Below are positions 34,811-47,530 of a stretch of 64,000 nucleotides of DNA, one piece after another. Every line of letters begins with the position of its first letter. Position 1 is the stretch's first letter. The translations under genes and the position numbers were made by a program. Source of the stretch: Perognathus longimembris pacificus. Lineage: Eukaryota; Chordata; Mammalia; Rodentia; Heteromyidae. The notes under the pieces are model-generated. The model was not told the DNA's origin, ran no database searches, and saw nothing but the letters and a program-made list of their open reading frames with translations. Where the stretch lies: the NCBI RefSeq assembly GCF_023159225.1, contig NC_063170.1, positions 59,154,208-59,218,207 of the forward strand. Direction: 5' to 3'.

Positions 34811-35040
34811 CTACACGCACACACACGTGCTATACATATATAAAACACTATATATATAAAACCTATATATAATATACAACATATATGTGATATATAATGT
34901 ATATAACATATAACATAAATATAAAATATATAACACATTATATTATATAAATTATAACACATAAGCAACATATATTATATATAACATATATAGCATATGT
35001 ATGTATATATGTGTATATATACATACATACATATATATGA
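34811..35040. repeat. TA-rich low-complexity, hairpin-prone tract
   Basis: About 200 bases of TATA/CATA-type sequence grown behind the preceding SINE. It includes a perfect inverted repeat with 15-bp arms (34996-35010 and 35015-35029) and a 4-base loop. Confidence 0.85.
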
Positions 35041-35324
35041 TGAAGCCATTTCTTTTTATATCACTGGTCTATAAAAATCCTATTTGTTGATTAGGCTTCA
35101 GTTTTAAATGAGTTGGATTCAAGTTCCTTCATGGTGACAAATATAAAGTATAAAATCTTCCTGGCAGAATCAAACAAAAGGACTTGAAGATGAGAAAATG
35201 GAAGTTTTGAATGGATAAGAGCTTTGAAGCGCTCGCCCATGGGGCATGCTTTGCAACTGGGAACAGGGGACTCCAGCACTGAGCTTTGGCCTCAACAATT
35301 AATCCAGAATAATATCCACAACAC
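35041..35324. other. Unique non-coding sequence
   Basis: No feature recognised. Confidence 0.45.
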
Positions 35325-35420
35325 AAAGGCACTGGTAAGATTAAATAATAACGAGTGTGATACTTACGCTAGTGCAACCTAATAAATGGCCGCTACGATT
35401 GTTGTGAGCATGACTAAAAT
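35325..35420 (+). mobile_element. MIR 3' part
   Basis: AGATTAAATAATAACGAGTG, then CCTAATAAATGGCCGCTACG and ATTGTTGTGAGC, resembles the MIR 3' end. Confidence 0.5.
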
Positions 35421-36326
35421 CTCATGCAACACAGGAGGCATTAAGGCCCTGTTCCAGCCACTTAGAAGAAGATGCACAGCATTCTAGGCAAAGAGCAAGA
35501 TCAGAACAAGACATGGCCAGGGTCTGTTGATGTTGCCATGCTTGACTGAGGTCAACCATATTGCCCAACAAACCAGGGCCACATGTCAATGGCCCACATC
35601 TTCACCTGCCGTCACTTGCCAGAATTCTGGTTGACCAACACAAATAATAGTAGACAGCACCCTCAGATGAAATGAAAGTGCACATTAGCTAAGTGATAGC
35701 CTAAACGTGCAAACTGTTCATTTTTCTTTACCAAGGAATTAAAATGATGGTAATTTTCAATGACTGCCTGGCAGCCTGCCTACAAACAAAGTGAAAATTC
35801 CCTTCTCTTAGCCTCTAGGCCCCACTTGAACCAAGTTAACAGAAAACACAGTATATTTGAAAAACAACATGTAATGTAGTCTAAGTTCCTAGAATTTTAC
35901 ATCACAAAAGATAACGTGTGAAATATAATAGTTGAATGCCTTCCTCCCTGGTACAGCTTGCTTCAGAGTATTGATAAAATGCAAGATTAATATGCAAAAA
36001 GAAATGGTAAGAAATTTACCCTGGGCCAGTCAGCACCTGGCACATAAAGGGTGCCCCTCCCTTGGAGAAAGACACTTCGCTGGCAGAGTGAAAGTCTAGG
36101 CCTGGTTCTCACACCACCACTTCCTTGCTATGTTACAGCCTGGGTTCATGCACAGGTAAAAAGAGGGCCAGAAAAGTCTCTTTATATTTTCCAAATTTAC
36201 AGAAACTGAAAAAAAAAGAAAACCCAGAATAACACAACATTGTCATGTTTTTCACACACCCAACACCAGAACCAGAAAAGGGTACAAGTTAAACAATGCA
36301 ACAAATTACATGTATGTTGTTAAAAC
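35421..36326. other. Unique non-coding sequence
   Basis: No SINE or exon recognised. Confidence 0.5.
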
Positions 36327-36535
36327 CCTTGCTGGGCTTGGTGATACATGCCTGCAATCCCAACACCCAGGAGGCAGACATAGGATCCTATGGGTGAGGT
36401 CAACATAGCTATACAGTAAGACTTTGTCCCAAAAACCAAAAGGGTTGAGTAGTAGTAGCTCAGTGATAGAACACTTGTCAACATGTGCAACATCCTGAGG
36501 TCTATCCCCAACACAAGAAGAGAAGACAAAACAAA
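36327..36535 (+). mobile_element. B1-headed SINE with ID half
   Basis: TGCTGGGCTTGGTGATACAT, TGCAATCCCAACACCCAGGA and CATAGCTATACAGTAAGAC, then AGTAGTAGCTCAGTGATAGA and a worn B-box region. Confidence 0.75.
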
Positions 36536-39500
36536 ACGCTAATCATGGCACTACCAGATTATTGCCAACATTGTTGCTACTTAAGACCATTTTAGTAATA
36601 CAACACCCGTGGACCATTCACCAACTATATACTCACCCACCATCTGGGCATGCAAAGATGAACTAGTAAGACTGCTCAGAAACCACTCACCTTAAACATT
36701 ATACCATTCCATAGTCAAAGAAATGGTGACTCTAAAATGTGGCCTAATTGAGGGAGAATGATTCTGAGGCTACATCGACACTCAGTGGAAAAGCCATTGT
36801 AATCAATTAATGACGTCTGCCAGGACACAGAAATAGGCAGAGGAAGAGGAAGTGAGGAAACTCTGTCAAGAATGGTTTGCTACCCTTGAGTTAGGCAGGT
36901 TTGCAAAAACCTGCCCGTTACATGAGAAGTGTGTAGTCAACTGAAATGTCTAGAAAAATGTGTGCCTAATCCCAGAAGAGGCGTAGGGAGGTTTGGAAAA
37001 TATCTGCAATCTAAATGCAGATTACCTTTATTACCAAGTTGGATCACAGTCTCAGTCCTAGACTAATTTCCTATATCATAAAGCCTATACTCCATTTTAT
37101 AAATAGCACACACTAAGAATCATAAATTCAGCTAATGCAGAAATTTAACAGGTTTTGTTTTTTTAAAAAAATAAAAGTCAGAAAAGGTAGGTTTAGAGCA
37201 AGCACTGAAAAGGACAGAAGGGCTTCTTTCTTTGAAGGTATGTTTTTCCTCTAACTCTACCTCCTTGGGGACATAACTAGAGAAGAAATAAATTTCACAG
37301 CTAATATATATGAAGTAACATGTTTAACACCATCCAATGAATTTACATCTACCTACGCCATATAAATTTATCTCACCTAAACTGTCACCCACAACAGAAT
37401 TCATTAAAACAATGTTATAGCTTCTGAATTAAATGCAATCTTCTAATTAGAATTTAATCTTACAATAGCAATTGGTGGGTTTTCGTTTTTTAGTTGACAA
37501 ATGGAGTAACCCATTCATTTGTCTTACAATTGCGTCTGAAAAATGTTAACAGACTGTTTGACACAAGGATTGGCTTGCTTCCACTGTGAGAAACCAGGAT
37601 GTAAGGTAGGAACTAGAAGTTCCTTCCTTGTCCTCATAGGTACACAGGAAAGAACGGATACCCTCTCACTACCCTGAGTGACTGCGTTACTAATATACTC
37701 TATTACCTCCAGACACATGCCATCCTCATTTCTGACCTTCATCAGTCCAGACAGTGGCTTCTACCACTCCCCCCTACACCAATTAGGCTATGTGGAAAAT
37801 ATACAGCCAATGATATTGCTTGTATGAGGTTAGGGACTGAAGAGAAAGGCAAAATAAACGTCTTGGAAATACTTGAGAGATAAAATGTAAGTTGACACTG
37901 TCTCCGCGTGCTGGAGCCCAAGTTATACAATCTGATAGGCAGCTGCCAACGCTCATAACTGCTTATTAAATCTAGCCTCTCTTTATGGTGTGAGTGAAGA
38001 TCTGTATTTTTACCAATATTAGGTTCATTGTGTTATGAAAGAGACCAAAATACTTAAGATCATTCACCTCAGCTTATAAAACATATTATGTAGTTTATTA
38101 AATTGCTAAAATTACTTTTGAGAATCCAAATTTCAGGGACTGAAAGTTCAAACACAGCCAAGTGACTTGCAGCTCAAGGTGGCCAACCAGCACTCCTGGC
38201 CCAGAGTACTCATCCTAGGTACCCACCCTCTCTCAGAATCTGCAGGGCTGCAACCCCCATCCTAGGTACCCACCCTCTCTCAGAATCTGCAGGGCTGCAA
38301 CCCTGATATCAAAATGATCTCTCCCCCTCCCCCCCCCACAAAAGCAGTCATCAACATCTCAAGTTTCGTTTTAAAAAGCAAAGAAATCCCAGACAAAATG
38401 TAGTACCCCTTACCAAGTCTCAAGTGAGAAGGGAGGCTCTCCCCACTCCCAAAAAATGTGATTATAAGAAAGATCAAAAGAGAAATTGTCGGCAACTAAG
38501 GGAAACAATGTGAGCAAATCAGACACAACAATGTTACATGACGTCTTCACTTGCACTCCAGTTCCACCATTAAGGGAAATTCACACGGGCGCCATTATAA
38601 CACCAAAGAAGAGCCTGACAAACAAGCCAGTAAGTTTGCCATCCCCAGTCAATCTTCTCAGGAACACTCTATGCAAATGCAGACTGTTATTATCACATTT
38701 ATTAATAACACTGTGGCTAACAGCCTATTAAATATGCAGCAGACTTAACCACTCTTCACTCTTGGAGTCCCGTGATGTGCATCATACAGGTACAAACATC
38801 AGCGAAATCAGCAGGCCAGGGGGACAGGCAACTCGGGTGCCTGTCGGGTAGATCGTGGCATGAGAGGAACACAACATAGCCTTCAGCCCTCTTTTCTCTC
38901 TTTTCTGCCCTCAAGTTAATTTAGTATGCAAGCATGATTATTACCAACATAAATCGAGTACATTACCCATTTTCTGACCTTAAAATTTTTACTGTAATGA
39001 TCTATTTGTGCAAACCTTTTATCTCATGGATTCATTGTCCTGTGTCTAAGGGAGATATGTAGTTCTGGCTGCCTGACCCCTGTGACTCTCGCCTGCCCTA
39101 CCACGAGGACACTTTCCGTGAAACGTTTCGCTCAGAATCAGAGATGGTTTCAAACCTAAAGACTCCAAATTATCAGCGAGCAAAACTAATCGGTGCTTCT
39201 TTTGATTACTCACTAAATTGTACAGTTCTAAAAAGCACAGGGCTGTGAATGAGTTTTGCCACTGAAAGGACTGACTAGTTCTCAGATGTGCAGTATGTAG
39301 ATTAGGTAAACTATCACAGAGGCAAAGAATGAGTCCTCTGGGTATATTTTAGACGATGTACCTTGAAAAAAAAAAGTCAGGGGACATTGGAAAATCAGAA
39401 TATCTGCTCCACTTCACAGTATTTGAGTTACCTCTACTTCCTACCAAAAACACCATAAAGGGGTTTCATGACAGTGTGAAAAATACAAAGCATTTCTTTA

Positions 39501-41945
39501 TCTAGAGGGGAGGGGGGAGGGGCGCGAGGAAACCAAACTGGTATTAAACTAGGCCTAATCGTATGTTTTCTCAAAAGAAATATTTTCATTATACTTCCTG
39601 AGACTGATTTTCCCCAATAATGGGTCTTAACCATCTGAAATTAATGAGTAAAATGAGCCTAGTATTCAATCAACCCATTCATGTGGTTTTGTTAGTTCCA
39701 TACATCAATTTTATGACAATGAGACTGAGACAGACTCTCAGTACTGAAGACAGAAATGACAGGTAACCCTGTGGCTATGAATTCTCAGGCATGTGCGAGT
39801 TAAGAATAAGACTTGGCTGTCTGTTTCACCTGGATCTGAAGACCATTCGTGAAAGTCTATCACTGGGATAAAGCACTGGGAACCCTTGAAGAACCCCACA
39901 AGAGAATTATAGGACACGCCCAAGACCACTCAGAAAAGTGATCTAAGACCTCTTACACACCTAGCAACACTTCTCTTCAATGCAGACATCCTTGCCATAT
40001 ACTTTATTGCTTATCATTTGCCTTATTTCTTGCCAATGAAAGGAAGACTACCATAATGAAGAAGAAAGATTTGATTTGTATCTCTATGTCCAGTTCTGGC
40101 AGAAAAGAATGAAAAGTACAACTAGTTCAGCATCAATCTAGCCCATGTGAAAGTACATTTGAAAGCTAAGAGGCTCTAGTCTCTAGTATTGGGATTAGTT
40201 ATTTCCCTGATATTCTTCTGTAAATCAGAATGGGAAGGGTTTGTCAAAATAACTGGAAGCAATGAAATCGTGAATTGTAGCCCAATTACCTGAATGGATG
40301 CGAGGTATTATCTTCCAGAGATGGGTCCTCAGAAGAGGTTCCCTAAGCTAAATAAGCTGAGTGTTTTAATCTTTGTAAATGAGATAAACTGGTAAGAAGC
40401 ACCAATTGAGAATCAAATAATAGGGTCAGCTGTGGCCTAAGACCAGGGACTAGGTCATTCCCATAGAACTCAGTGAGCATCAGCAATCCCATTTGTAAGC
40501 CAAGAAGATTTATACAGCCAGTTCCTAGGGCCTCAATAATACTGATATAATAGGAGTCTCTAACCTTCGTGCTTTGTTTCAAAAACAGGATATCAGAGAA
40601 CAGAGAGTAGTTTTCTGCATGTCGTGGAACGAAGGGGTTCTTCATATGTAATGTTTTGGCTTCACCAAGCTTCCTTCATTGCCTAGAATGTGTTTTTGAA
40701 TACCAACTACACTAAGACACATGAGTTTATGCCATGACTCTTACCACCAAATACCATCCAATATAAAACCTAAAAATAAGTGATTCCCCCTCCCAAACTG
40801 ACCTCATTATATGACAAAGCTACCACTGAATGATGTCAAAATTTTCACTCAAAACATCTGGCCTCCATCAATTACTGCTTTACAGGGAAGCCCTTCATTT
40901 CTGAGGAACATGAGAACGGATAGTACCAAATGGGAAAACACACATAACTGAAAATATTGTGTCCTTACCGAAAAAAAAAAAAAATCATGTCCCCTAAAAG
41001 AATTCAATGAATAACTTAATGGCATAAACTGTGATAGAAAAAAAAAATTAGTCTTTCATAAAAATCTTTGAAGTCCAACGTTTCCAGCCCTGTGACTTTC
41101 TCAAGAGCCCCATCCTGTGGAAGGTGTGGAATGGGACACTCTTGATGAGCATCTGTCTTAAATCCCCTGGGATTTAAGGTGAAGTAATTAGGAACCACTT
41201 CAAGGTGGCTCACGTTCTCAAGTTATGATAAGACCAAAAAACAAGGAAAAAAAAAAAAAAAGAATTTACTCCTTCTGGCATGTGGTCCATAATTTAGACA
41301 GTCTATCATTCAGGGTGTGATTAAAACTTTTTTTTAAAGGAAAAAGACAACAACTTTTCCTGTGTTCCTTTATAAAGCCCTGGGAGATCATGGTAGGAAT
41401 TATCTGAAAAGGTTACACAATAGAAATAACAGCAGACTGCGTCCCTTCTTCCAACTTGAGACTCTCCCATCCACAGTGAGCAACTGTCCTGATGGACTGT
41501 ATGTCTTGGGGATTTTCAGATGAATAATCACCAACTTTCACTCACCCTTTAGGCTAGCAGACCTCACATCCATCCGTTCATGGCTGACAACAAATCAGAG
41601 AAGGGACCAAAGCCCTCACCATGGTCAGAATGTCTCCTTTGGAAACTGGAATTGTCAGCAGAAGCTTCTGGACAACTGTAACACACAAAAATATTTTTTA
41701 CACATAACTAAGATGTAAACCACCACTTCCTTAAACATGAAAACAGTAAGACAGACATAGACTCGAAAGGTGGGGGAAACACCGTTCCAACAAGGGGTGT
41801 CAGTACATCCCGCCAGCTGCTGTCAAGTAAGCACCGGAAACAGTCTTTTCAGACGCACTTACCAATGGCTTCTTTGGTAAAAATAAATAAATAAATGAAT
41901 GAATATTTGGCATTACTTTACTTTCTTTAAATTTTTATTTACTTA
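36536..41945. other. 5.4-kb SINE-free non-coding block
   Basis: The only repeats seen are the 47-bp tandem duplication at 38211-38303 and short A or C homopolymers. No exon recognised in either strand. AT-rich throughout. Confidence 0.5.
38211..38303. repeat. Tandem duplication, 47-bp unit, two copies
   Basis: The unit starting CATCCTAGGTACCCACCC and ending GGGCTGCAACCC occurs at 38211-38257 and again from 38258. It is identical over almost the whole unit, so the event is recent. Confidence 0.95.
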
Positions 41946-41949
41946 TTTA

Positions 41950-42024
41950 ATGGTACTGGGGCGTGCACTCGGGTCCTTATGCATGCTAAACAAGTACTCT
42001 ACCAGTTAAGTTACATCCCCAGCC
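41950..42024 (-). mobile_element. ID SINE
   Basis: Reverse ID: GGTACTGGGGCGTGCACTCG, GCATGCTAAACAAGTACTCT, ACATCCCCAGCCC. A monomer without the second module. Confidence 0.8.
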
Positions 42025-42026
42025 CT

Positions 42027-42807
42027 ACCAAGAACTTCTATACAGTTGCTAAAAGGGTGTTATTTGTACCAAAGACTTACAATCTTTCAGTATTTCAGAT
42101 GGATCATGTCCTACTATAAAGGGCTCAGATAAGTAGCTGTGTTAAGTCTTACACAGATAAACACACCCTTTCTTATAAAGTAACCATATTTTCCAGAGGC
42201 TGAAACAGGGGTACGTTCAGTACTCATGACTTAAAATCATTTATATATGTAATTAATCACCTATGTATCTATCCATAAAGATCATTATAATAATAGTAAT
42301 AATAAAAGTAGTAAGACTGTGATTTTTTTTTCTCCAAAATTATTCTACTGCATTCCCAAAATGGTTAAGAATTCGAGAAGGATCAGTACCCATGCAGATA
42401 TTCCATAGAAGAGGAATACACTGGAGTGACTAGGGCTTGAAGTGAAGAACGACGAATTCTGGACTCAGTATTGGTACCATTTGGAGGTTTTAATCTCTTC
42501 ACCTGTAAGATCAGGCTTTAAGCAAAGCTCACAAAGACCCACCCACTTCCATGTCTTATGAAGCGTACTTACTCTAAATGACCTCAACTATCAGCTTCTC
42601 CTTGAACTTGCCTGATTAAAAGACAATGAAATAGTTTTAGGCAGAACTATGTGAGCTGAATGCCTGCCAGGGCACTCTATGCCCAGTGCTAGTGAGCTGT
42701 CACTTAGTGGCTGGTGTCACCCCTTGGATGCCCACAGAAAGCTCATGTTCCTCTCCAGGGGACACAGCCCCAACTTCTCTGGCAGTCTGTCCAAATGTGT
42801 TCTAGAT
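42027..42807. other. Unique non-coding sequence
   Basis: An AAT/AGT-rich patch lies at 42284-42315. Nothing else recognised. Confidence 0.5.
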
Positions 42808-42976
42808 CAGTGTTTCTTAAACTTCAGTGTATAGAAGCAACACTTGAGCTTTTCAGATTACAGATTCTGGGCCATTCTTCCAAAGACTGATCCTAGAGTG
42901 GGCTTGAGATTCTGTAGTTCTAGCAAAACTACCAGGGGGTGCTATTTATACCTAACATAGAGCATATTTTGAGTCC
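42808..42976 (+). mobile_element. MER5A-type hAT DNA transposon
   Basis: It begins CAGTGTTTCTTAAACTTCAG, has CAGATTCTGGGCCATTCTTC and TGAGATTCTGTAGTTCTAGC in the middle, and ends near CATATTTTGAGTCC. This is the non-autonomous MER5A layout, about 170 bp. An old mammalian element. Confidence 0.75.
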
Positions 42977-43724
42977 AAATGGCAAGCCCCATTCTCCAAG
43001 TCTCATACAGCCCTGAGACCCAAGAAGCATTTCCAAGACTCAGAAAGGCCCACCCCACCCCAAGCCAAGAAGCCTAAGACACCTAACAAAAAGAAACAGC
43101 AGCAGCTCTCCTCCGCTCTTGGGATAAAATTCACAATTCATCCCACTACATAATTTGATTTTTCTCTCCTTCCTCAATCTGGCCCCACACCACTAACCCA
43201 ATCCCTTATTGTGACCAGTGCAGAGCTAGCAGTGGCTCTTGTTTAAACAAGCAAGGGATTTCCTGCCCTGGGTTTGGTATACTTGAATGGGTTCTGGTAT
43301 TCCTGGGGTACACAAGAGGCTCCTCCCTCCTTGTGTAGCCCTAAGGATGGAACTCACCCCAGGAATTTTCTGAACTGCCTGCCCACCTACTTACCCTCAG
43401 TCCACTGTTACTGTCAGCTGCATCCGCCCATTTGCATACCCAGGAGCTCTTGACATAACCTTGGCCATCTTCCTTACTAGACCACGAGCCCCATGAGATA
43501 AACAAGCTCCACTATGTTCATCATGTGCCCCCAAAATTTCAGGATTGGCTGATAGCAGGCTCCCTCCCACTACAATCTTTTGAAGGACTTGTTTCAACCA
43601 ATGAATCAAAAAATAGTTAAATTATCAACAACCTCTAAACATGCAATTGCCGTTTCTTGAAACTCTGCCTAAATGCTATTTCGAGGATTTTCAACAGTTA
43701 GTTCATGCATACGAGTTCTCAGTA
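42977..43724. other. Unique sequence, possible L2 debris
   Basis: CTCAATCTGGCCCCACACCA at 43173-43192 resembles an L2 3' region, but the match is too short to call. No exon recognised. Confidence 0.4.
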
Positions 43725-43850
43725 GATTCTATTATTGCAAACTTCATGTTCAGATCAGAACATTAAGACACAGAGAGATTTAGTGGCTTGAGTCTCTAAA
43801 AGTTGCTCTCATTTAGAAACCCCAGTTTTTCAAGCCACTACACTAATGCA
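43725..43850 (-). mobile_element. MIR, diverged
   Basis: ACATTAAGACACAGAGAGAT then TTTAGTGGCTTGAG and AGAAACCCCAGTTTTTCAAG resembles the reverse MIR core. Confidence 0.5.
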
Positions 43851-44849
43851 AACATTCTAAGGGCCTATCTCGTGCTAGACACCCTCTGACTCACCCTTGC
43901 TCAAGTGAGTTTTGGCTGTGAGACTGTGTAGATGACACTTAACCTTTCTAAACAGAGGCCTTTCTCCTGCAGGGAAAGATGGCAGGAGGAAAGGAGGTTA
44001 GGTGCAAGGTAGCAGAAGTAGATGAGGAAGGTCGTGAGCTAGAAAAACCCTACTGTCTCAGGGAAGGACATTAAATTATACTGGACAAATGACACTGCTG
44101 TCCCCCAACCTTCCCACCCAGGGGGGGTTCCAGCTTCTGGTTCAACAAAGCCAAGAAGCTAGATTTCTCTTTAGTGAATGAAAGTACAGAATTTGTCTAA
44201 GTTAGTAGCTTAGTTTCCATCAACAAAAAAAAAAAAAAAAAAAGAAGAAGGAAACAAACCACTACCACAACAAACTTCACAAGCTCTGACACAAATAATT
44301 GCTGAGGCTCTTCTTGGCTACAGTTCTGTGATTCTAGAGAAAGTCAGAAACACTTAAGAAGAGATACAAGTGAACACAGGAAAACACAAACAAGAAAGAC
44401 TCAGCAGATATCTCTGGGCAGATAATTCTGGAAGAATTCTGGTGAGCAAGTTTTAGAAGGGGTTGGAAGACTTGGGTGGGAAGAAAAAGGCAGTCCACAA
44501 TGTCTGAAAAGCTATTAAAAGGCTGGAACGGTTAGTAAGCAAAACACCAGCAGGGCACAGTCAGCAAGAAGCAGGCATGGGAGAGGTCCTTTGCATAAGG
44601 AACTGGAGCAGAAGCCAGCTGAAACATAAACTGATCGTGCAACGTCCTGGGACCTTTCTCAGTAGTGCTGTCTCACTTGACTTGCAGTATAGTAAAGAGT
44701 CTAGACAGATCCAAAAATAAAGGACCAATCCCCAATGTGGTTTGTGGAGCATTTTTTGTTGTTTGTTTTCCTATGTGTTTTGTTAAGAACCCCACAGACA
44801 AGGAGGGACTGGATTCTATCTTCATGCAGCTCTCTAACTAAAATACTTA
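43851..44849. other. Unique non-coding sequence
   Basis: A (A)20 run ends in AAGAAG at 44225-44250. No exon recognised. Confidence 0.5.
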
Positions 44850-45215
44850 ACTGCTCAGAGCTCTAGAAATGAAAAATACAGCAACTGCAGTAAAGAAAGA
44901 CAGATATCCAAATAAATTATCCACAACACAGCCCACAGGCAAAAGCTGTCTACTTAGAATTGTATACCCAGACAAACTATCTTTCAAAAATGAATGTAAG
45001 CATTTCAGACAAAAAGAAGTTTATCACTTCTCTGTAAGGAGGACATTGCAAAAGATTTATTTCAGGAGCAAGAAAATAATTTTGGAGAAAAAAAAAAGTT
45101 CTCCAGTTGAAAAAAGGAAGGAGAGTTCAAATAATAGAGTTAACATGTGAGTAAACGAATAAATGCATTAACCAAACCATGTACAGGTCTCAAATATGAA
45201 AACATATAAAAGCTG
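44850..45215 (+). mobile_element. Old L1/HAL1-type LINE fragment
   Basis: GAAATGAAAAATACAGCAAC, ATACCCAGACAAACTATCTT and TCAAAAATGAATGTAAGCAT are phrases of an old L1/HAL1 segment. The frame is broken by stops. Confidence 0.5.
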
Positions 45216-45360
45216 GCAATACCAGATGGGCCTCCTACCCAAGCTCAGCCACGTGGATCAAAAGCAGGCCAGGCTAGAAATGCAGAGTCCGCCCTCCAGA
45301 GCCCAGACAGGTTAGCAGGCAGGCCAAGGATCTGGAGGCTAGCACCTTCTCTTCAGGGAT

Positions 45361-45375
45361 GGGGGGGGGGGGGGG
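45361..45375. repeat. Poly-G tract
   Basis: Fifteen consecutive G. Confidence 0.9.
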
Positions 45376-46785
45376 CTCCGACCTCAGAGCTTCAGGCAGC
45401 CTTTGTTCTGTTCCACTTCCCTGCGGCCCCAAGAGTGCCCTGGCCCAGGAAGGCAGCAGTAAGCCTGCCTAGAACCTGCTAATCAAGAGCGGCAATAAAT
45501 TAAAAGCCCATTAAAATATTTTCGAGAAAAGCCTCCAAGTGCTGAAACATTAATTGTGCCATATCCAATCTGTTTTCCTCCAGATTTGAAAAGCCAGATT
45601 ACCATCCAGGGGGTCATTAGAAAGAATGAAGCTTTCTCCCTTTTCAATTTACATATTTTAAAAATGCATACATTCTGGCAGTGGTCACTAAGTCCTTTCC
45701 AGGGCTTTCCAAATCCTATGGCTACTCCAAATACCACCAGCTAGCCACAGGAAAAGAAGCCTAGAAGACCACAGTGGCTTGCTTTGTTTTTAAAGCAAAA
45801 AAGAACCCAAAGCCCAAGGCCTGTAGTTGCAAAACAGCTCCAGGGAAAACAGGTAGAGGCAGCAACAAAACAACAGTGATGTTTTCTTGTTTTGTTCTCC
45901 CCTGTTTATTTTTCCCTGAAGCAATCTCTGCTTGGTACAAAAGTCTGCAGGGAGCTGGAAAGAGCAGCTGTGGTTCCCCGAGGCCAGGACCTAGCAATCA
46001 AGTTGTTTACCAAACACTGCCAAGCACTGGGAAACAACAACAGCTCAGGCAGTGTTTGCATCTATTTTTCAAAACAGTCTCCCCACTGCCCTCCCCCCCT
46101 CCCTCTAAGCCTGCCTCTATACTGGAACTTCCCCACATGGCTGAGAAAGAGAAAGGGGAAATTAAAGGCATGAACTACAGAGGGTCCTGACACTCCCCCC
46201 TCCTCCAGGAATCCATGATTCCATCACTGCTGAAGGAAACCTATTCTGAGAGGGGAGCCTTGGAGGTCTGCAGAATTTCAAGCAGTGGCTTGATATCAAG
46301 GGGCACTTTCAAGGATGCCACCAGAGGAGACGCCTTTTGCTCAGGCTACAGCCACTCAAAGGCATCCCACTGCGGTATTCCAACATCTTAATCAAGCACA
46401 CATCTCCAGGAGGGCTTATAAAACAAAGATGGTTGGCATCCTCCCCTGATTTCTCACTCAGCAGCTCCAAGAGAAGGTCTGCACGTTGCTAGCAAGTTTC
46501 TAAGCAGTCACGGTGCCCCTTTGACAACCACTGCTCTAAGGCTATCTGCTTTCCAGCCAAGAAGGTCTGAGAACATGTTTTGCTCCATGACTTCTCCCGC
46601 TGGAGGTGCACAAAGGCATCCCCAGAACACAACACCATGGTTTTCCATTTACTTCTTCAGATGCTCTGCCTACCACGCCCCTGTTCTGCTTCCTTTGGCT
46701 ACTCCTTGGATTCAACCAGCAACCACTTCCATCTCAGGAGACTGAAGGTACCCATTCCTGACTACCTCCCCTTCTGCTGACACTG
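45376..46785. other. Unique non-coding sequence
   Basis: No SINE. Frames of up to 138 codons (45774-46190) show no recognisable domain or splice context. Confidence 0.5.
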
Positions 46786-46790
46786 CAGGG

Positions 46791-47115
46791 TGTAAGGTCC
46801 ATCCCTGGAAGGCTCCATGTAGATGCCCCCCACCTCATTAAGTCTCCATCCACCCAGTTACCTGGGTAACCAGCAGACCTGGAGGTAGTTACCTCCCCTT
46901 TCCCTGAGGTCACATCCTAATCCACCTGGCCACACCCCCTGCTCCTGCCCTAGATGAGGCAGGGCTGGGTGGGGGTCCCTCTCTCTATCTCTCTTCTCTC
47001 CAGCTGTGGATCATCTTGGCCACAGGCCAGCAGTTTGGTAATAAACTTTCTCTCCTGCCTGAACACCACGTGGCGTTCTCCTTTTCCAGCTACCTACTTT
47101 TTAAAAAACCTAACA
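46791..47115 (+). mobile_element. Solo LTR of an endogenous retrovirus
   Basis: It begins TGTAAGG and ends CCTAACA, flanked on both sides by the 5-bp direct repeat CAGGG (46786-46790 and 47116-47120). An AATAAA lies at 47040-47045 in the right third, as expected for the R region of a 325-bp LTR. No internal retroviral sequence is present, so it is the product of LTR-LTR recombination. Class not assigned; 5-bp duplications are common in ERVL/MaLR but not exclusive to them. Confidence 0.85.
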
Positions 47116-47254
47116 CAGGGGAATAAGACCCTCTAATTGACCACAATTCCTCCCAACATCCTTGAGAAGAAGGTCCCAATTAACATGTTGTCCAGTGAGT
47201 TGCCCTTGGCATGAGAATATAAAATCAGGAAATTTACACACAAAAATCTTTTTT

Positions 47255-47488
47255 CTTGTCAGTTGTGGGGCTTGAACTCAGGGCCTGGGCAGTATTCCTG
47301 AGCCTCTTTGTGCTCAAGACTAGAGCTCTACTACTTCAGCCACGGCACCATTTCCAATTTTTGAGTGGTTAATTGGGGATAAGGGTTTCATAGTGACTTT
47401 TCTGCCCAGGCTGGCTTCAAACCATGATCCTCAGATCTCAGCCTCCTGAGTAGTTAGTATTACAGGTGTGAGCCACAAGTGCGCCCAG
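47255..47488 (-). mobile_element. B1-headed dimeric SINE (left arm of inverted pair)
   Basis: GGGCTTGAACTCAGGGCCTG, GTTAATTGGGGATAAGGGTT and TCAGCCTCCTGAGTAGTTAG in reverse order. Its sense 5' end faces the next SINE 42 bp away. Confidence 0.88.
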
Positions 47489-47530
47489 TTTAACAATCTA
47501 TGTGTAGACATAGCATACAAATATGAACAA

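Noticed and set aside
42808..42976. Considered as a conserved regulatory palindrome
   Set aside because: The terminal and internal phrases match a MER5A-type DNA transposon.
45774..46190. 138-codon plus-strand frame
   Set aside because: An alternative frame over the same bases is also open, composition is not coding-like, and no domain is visible.
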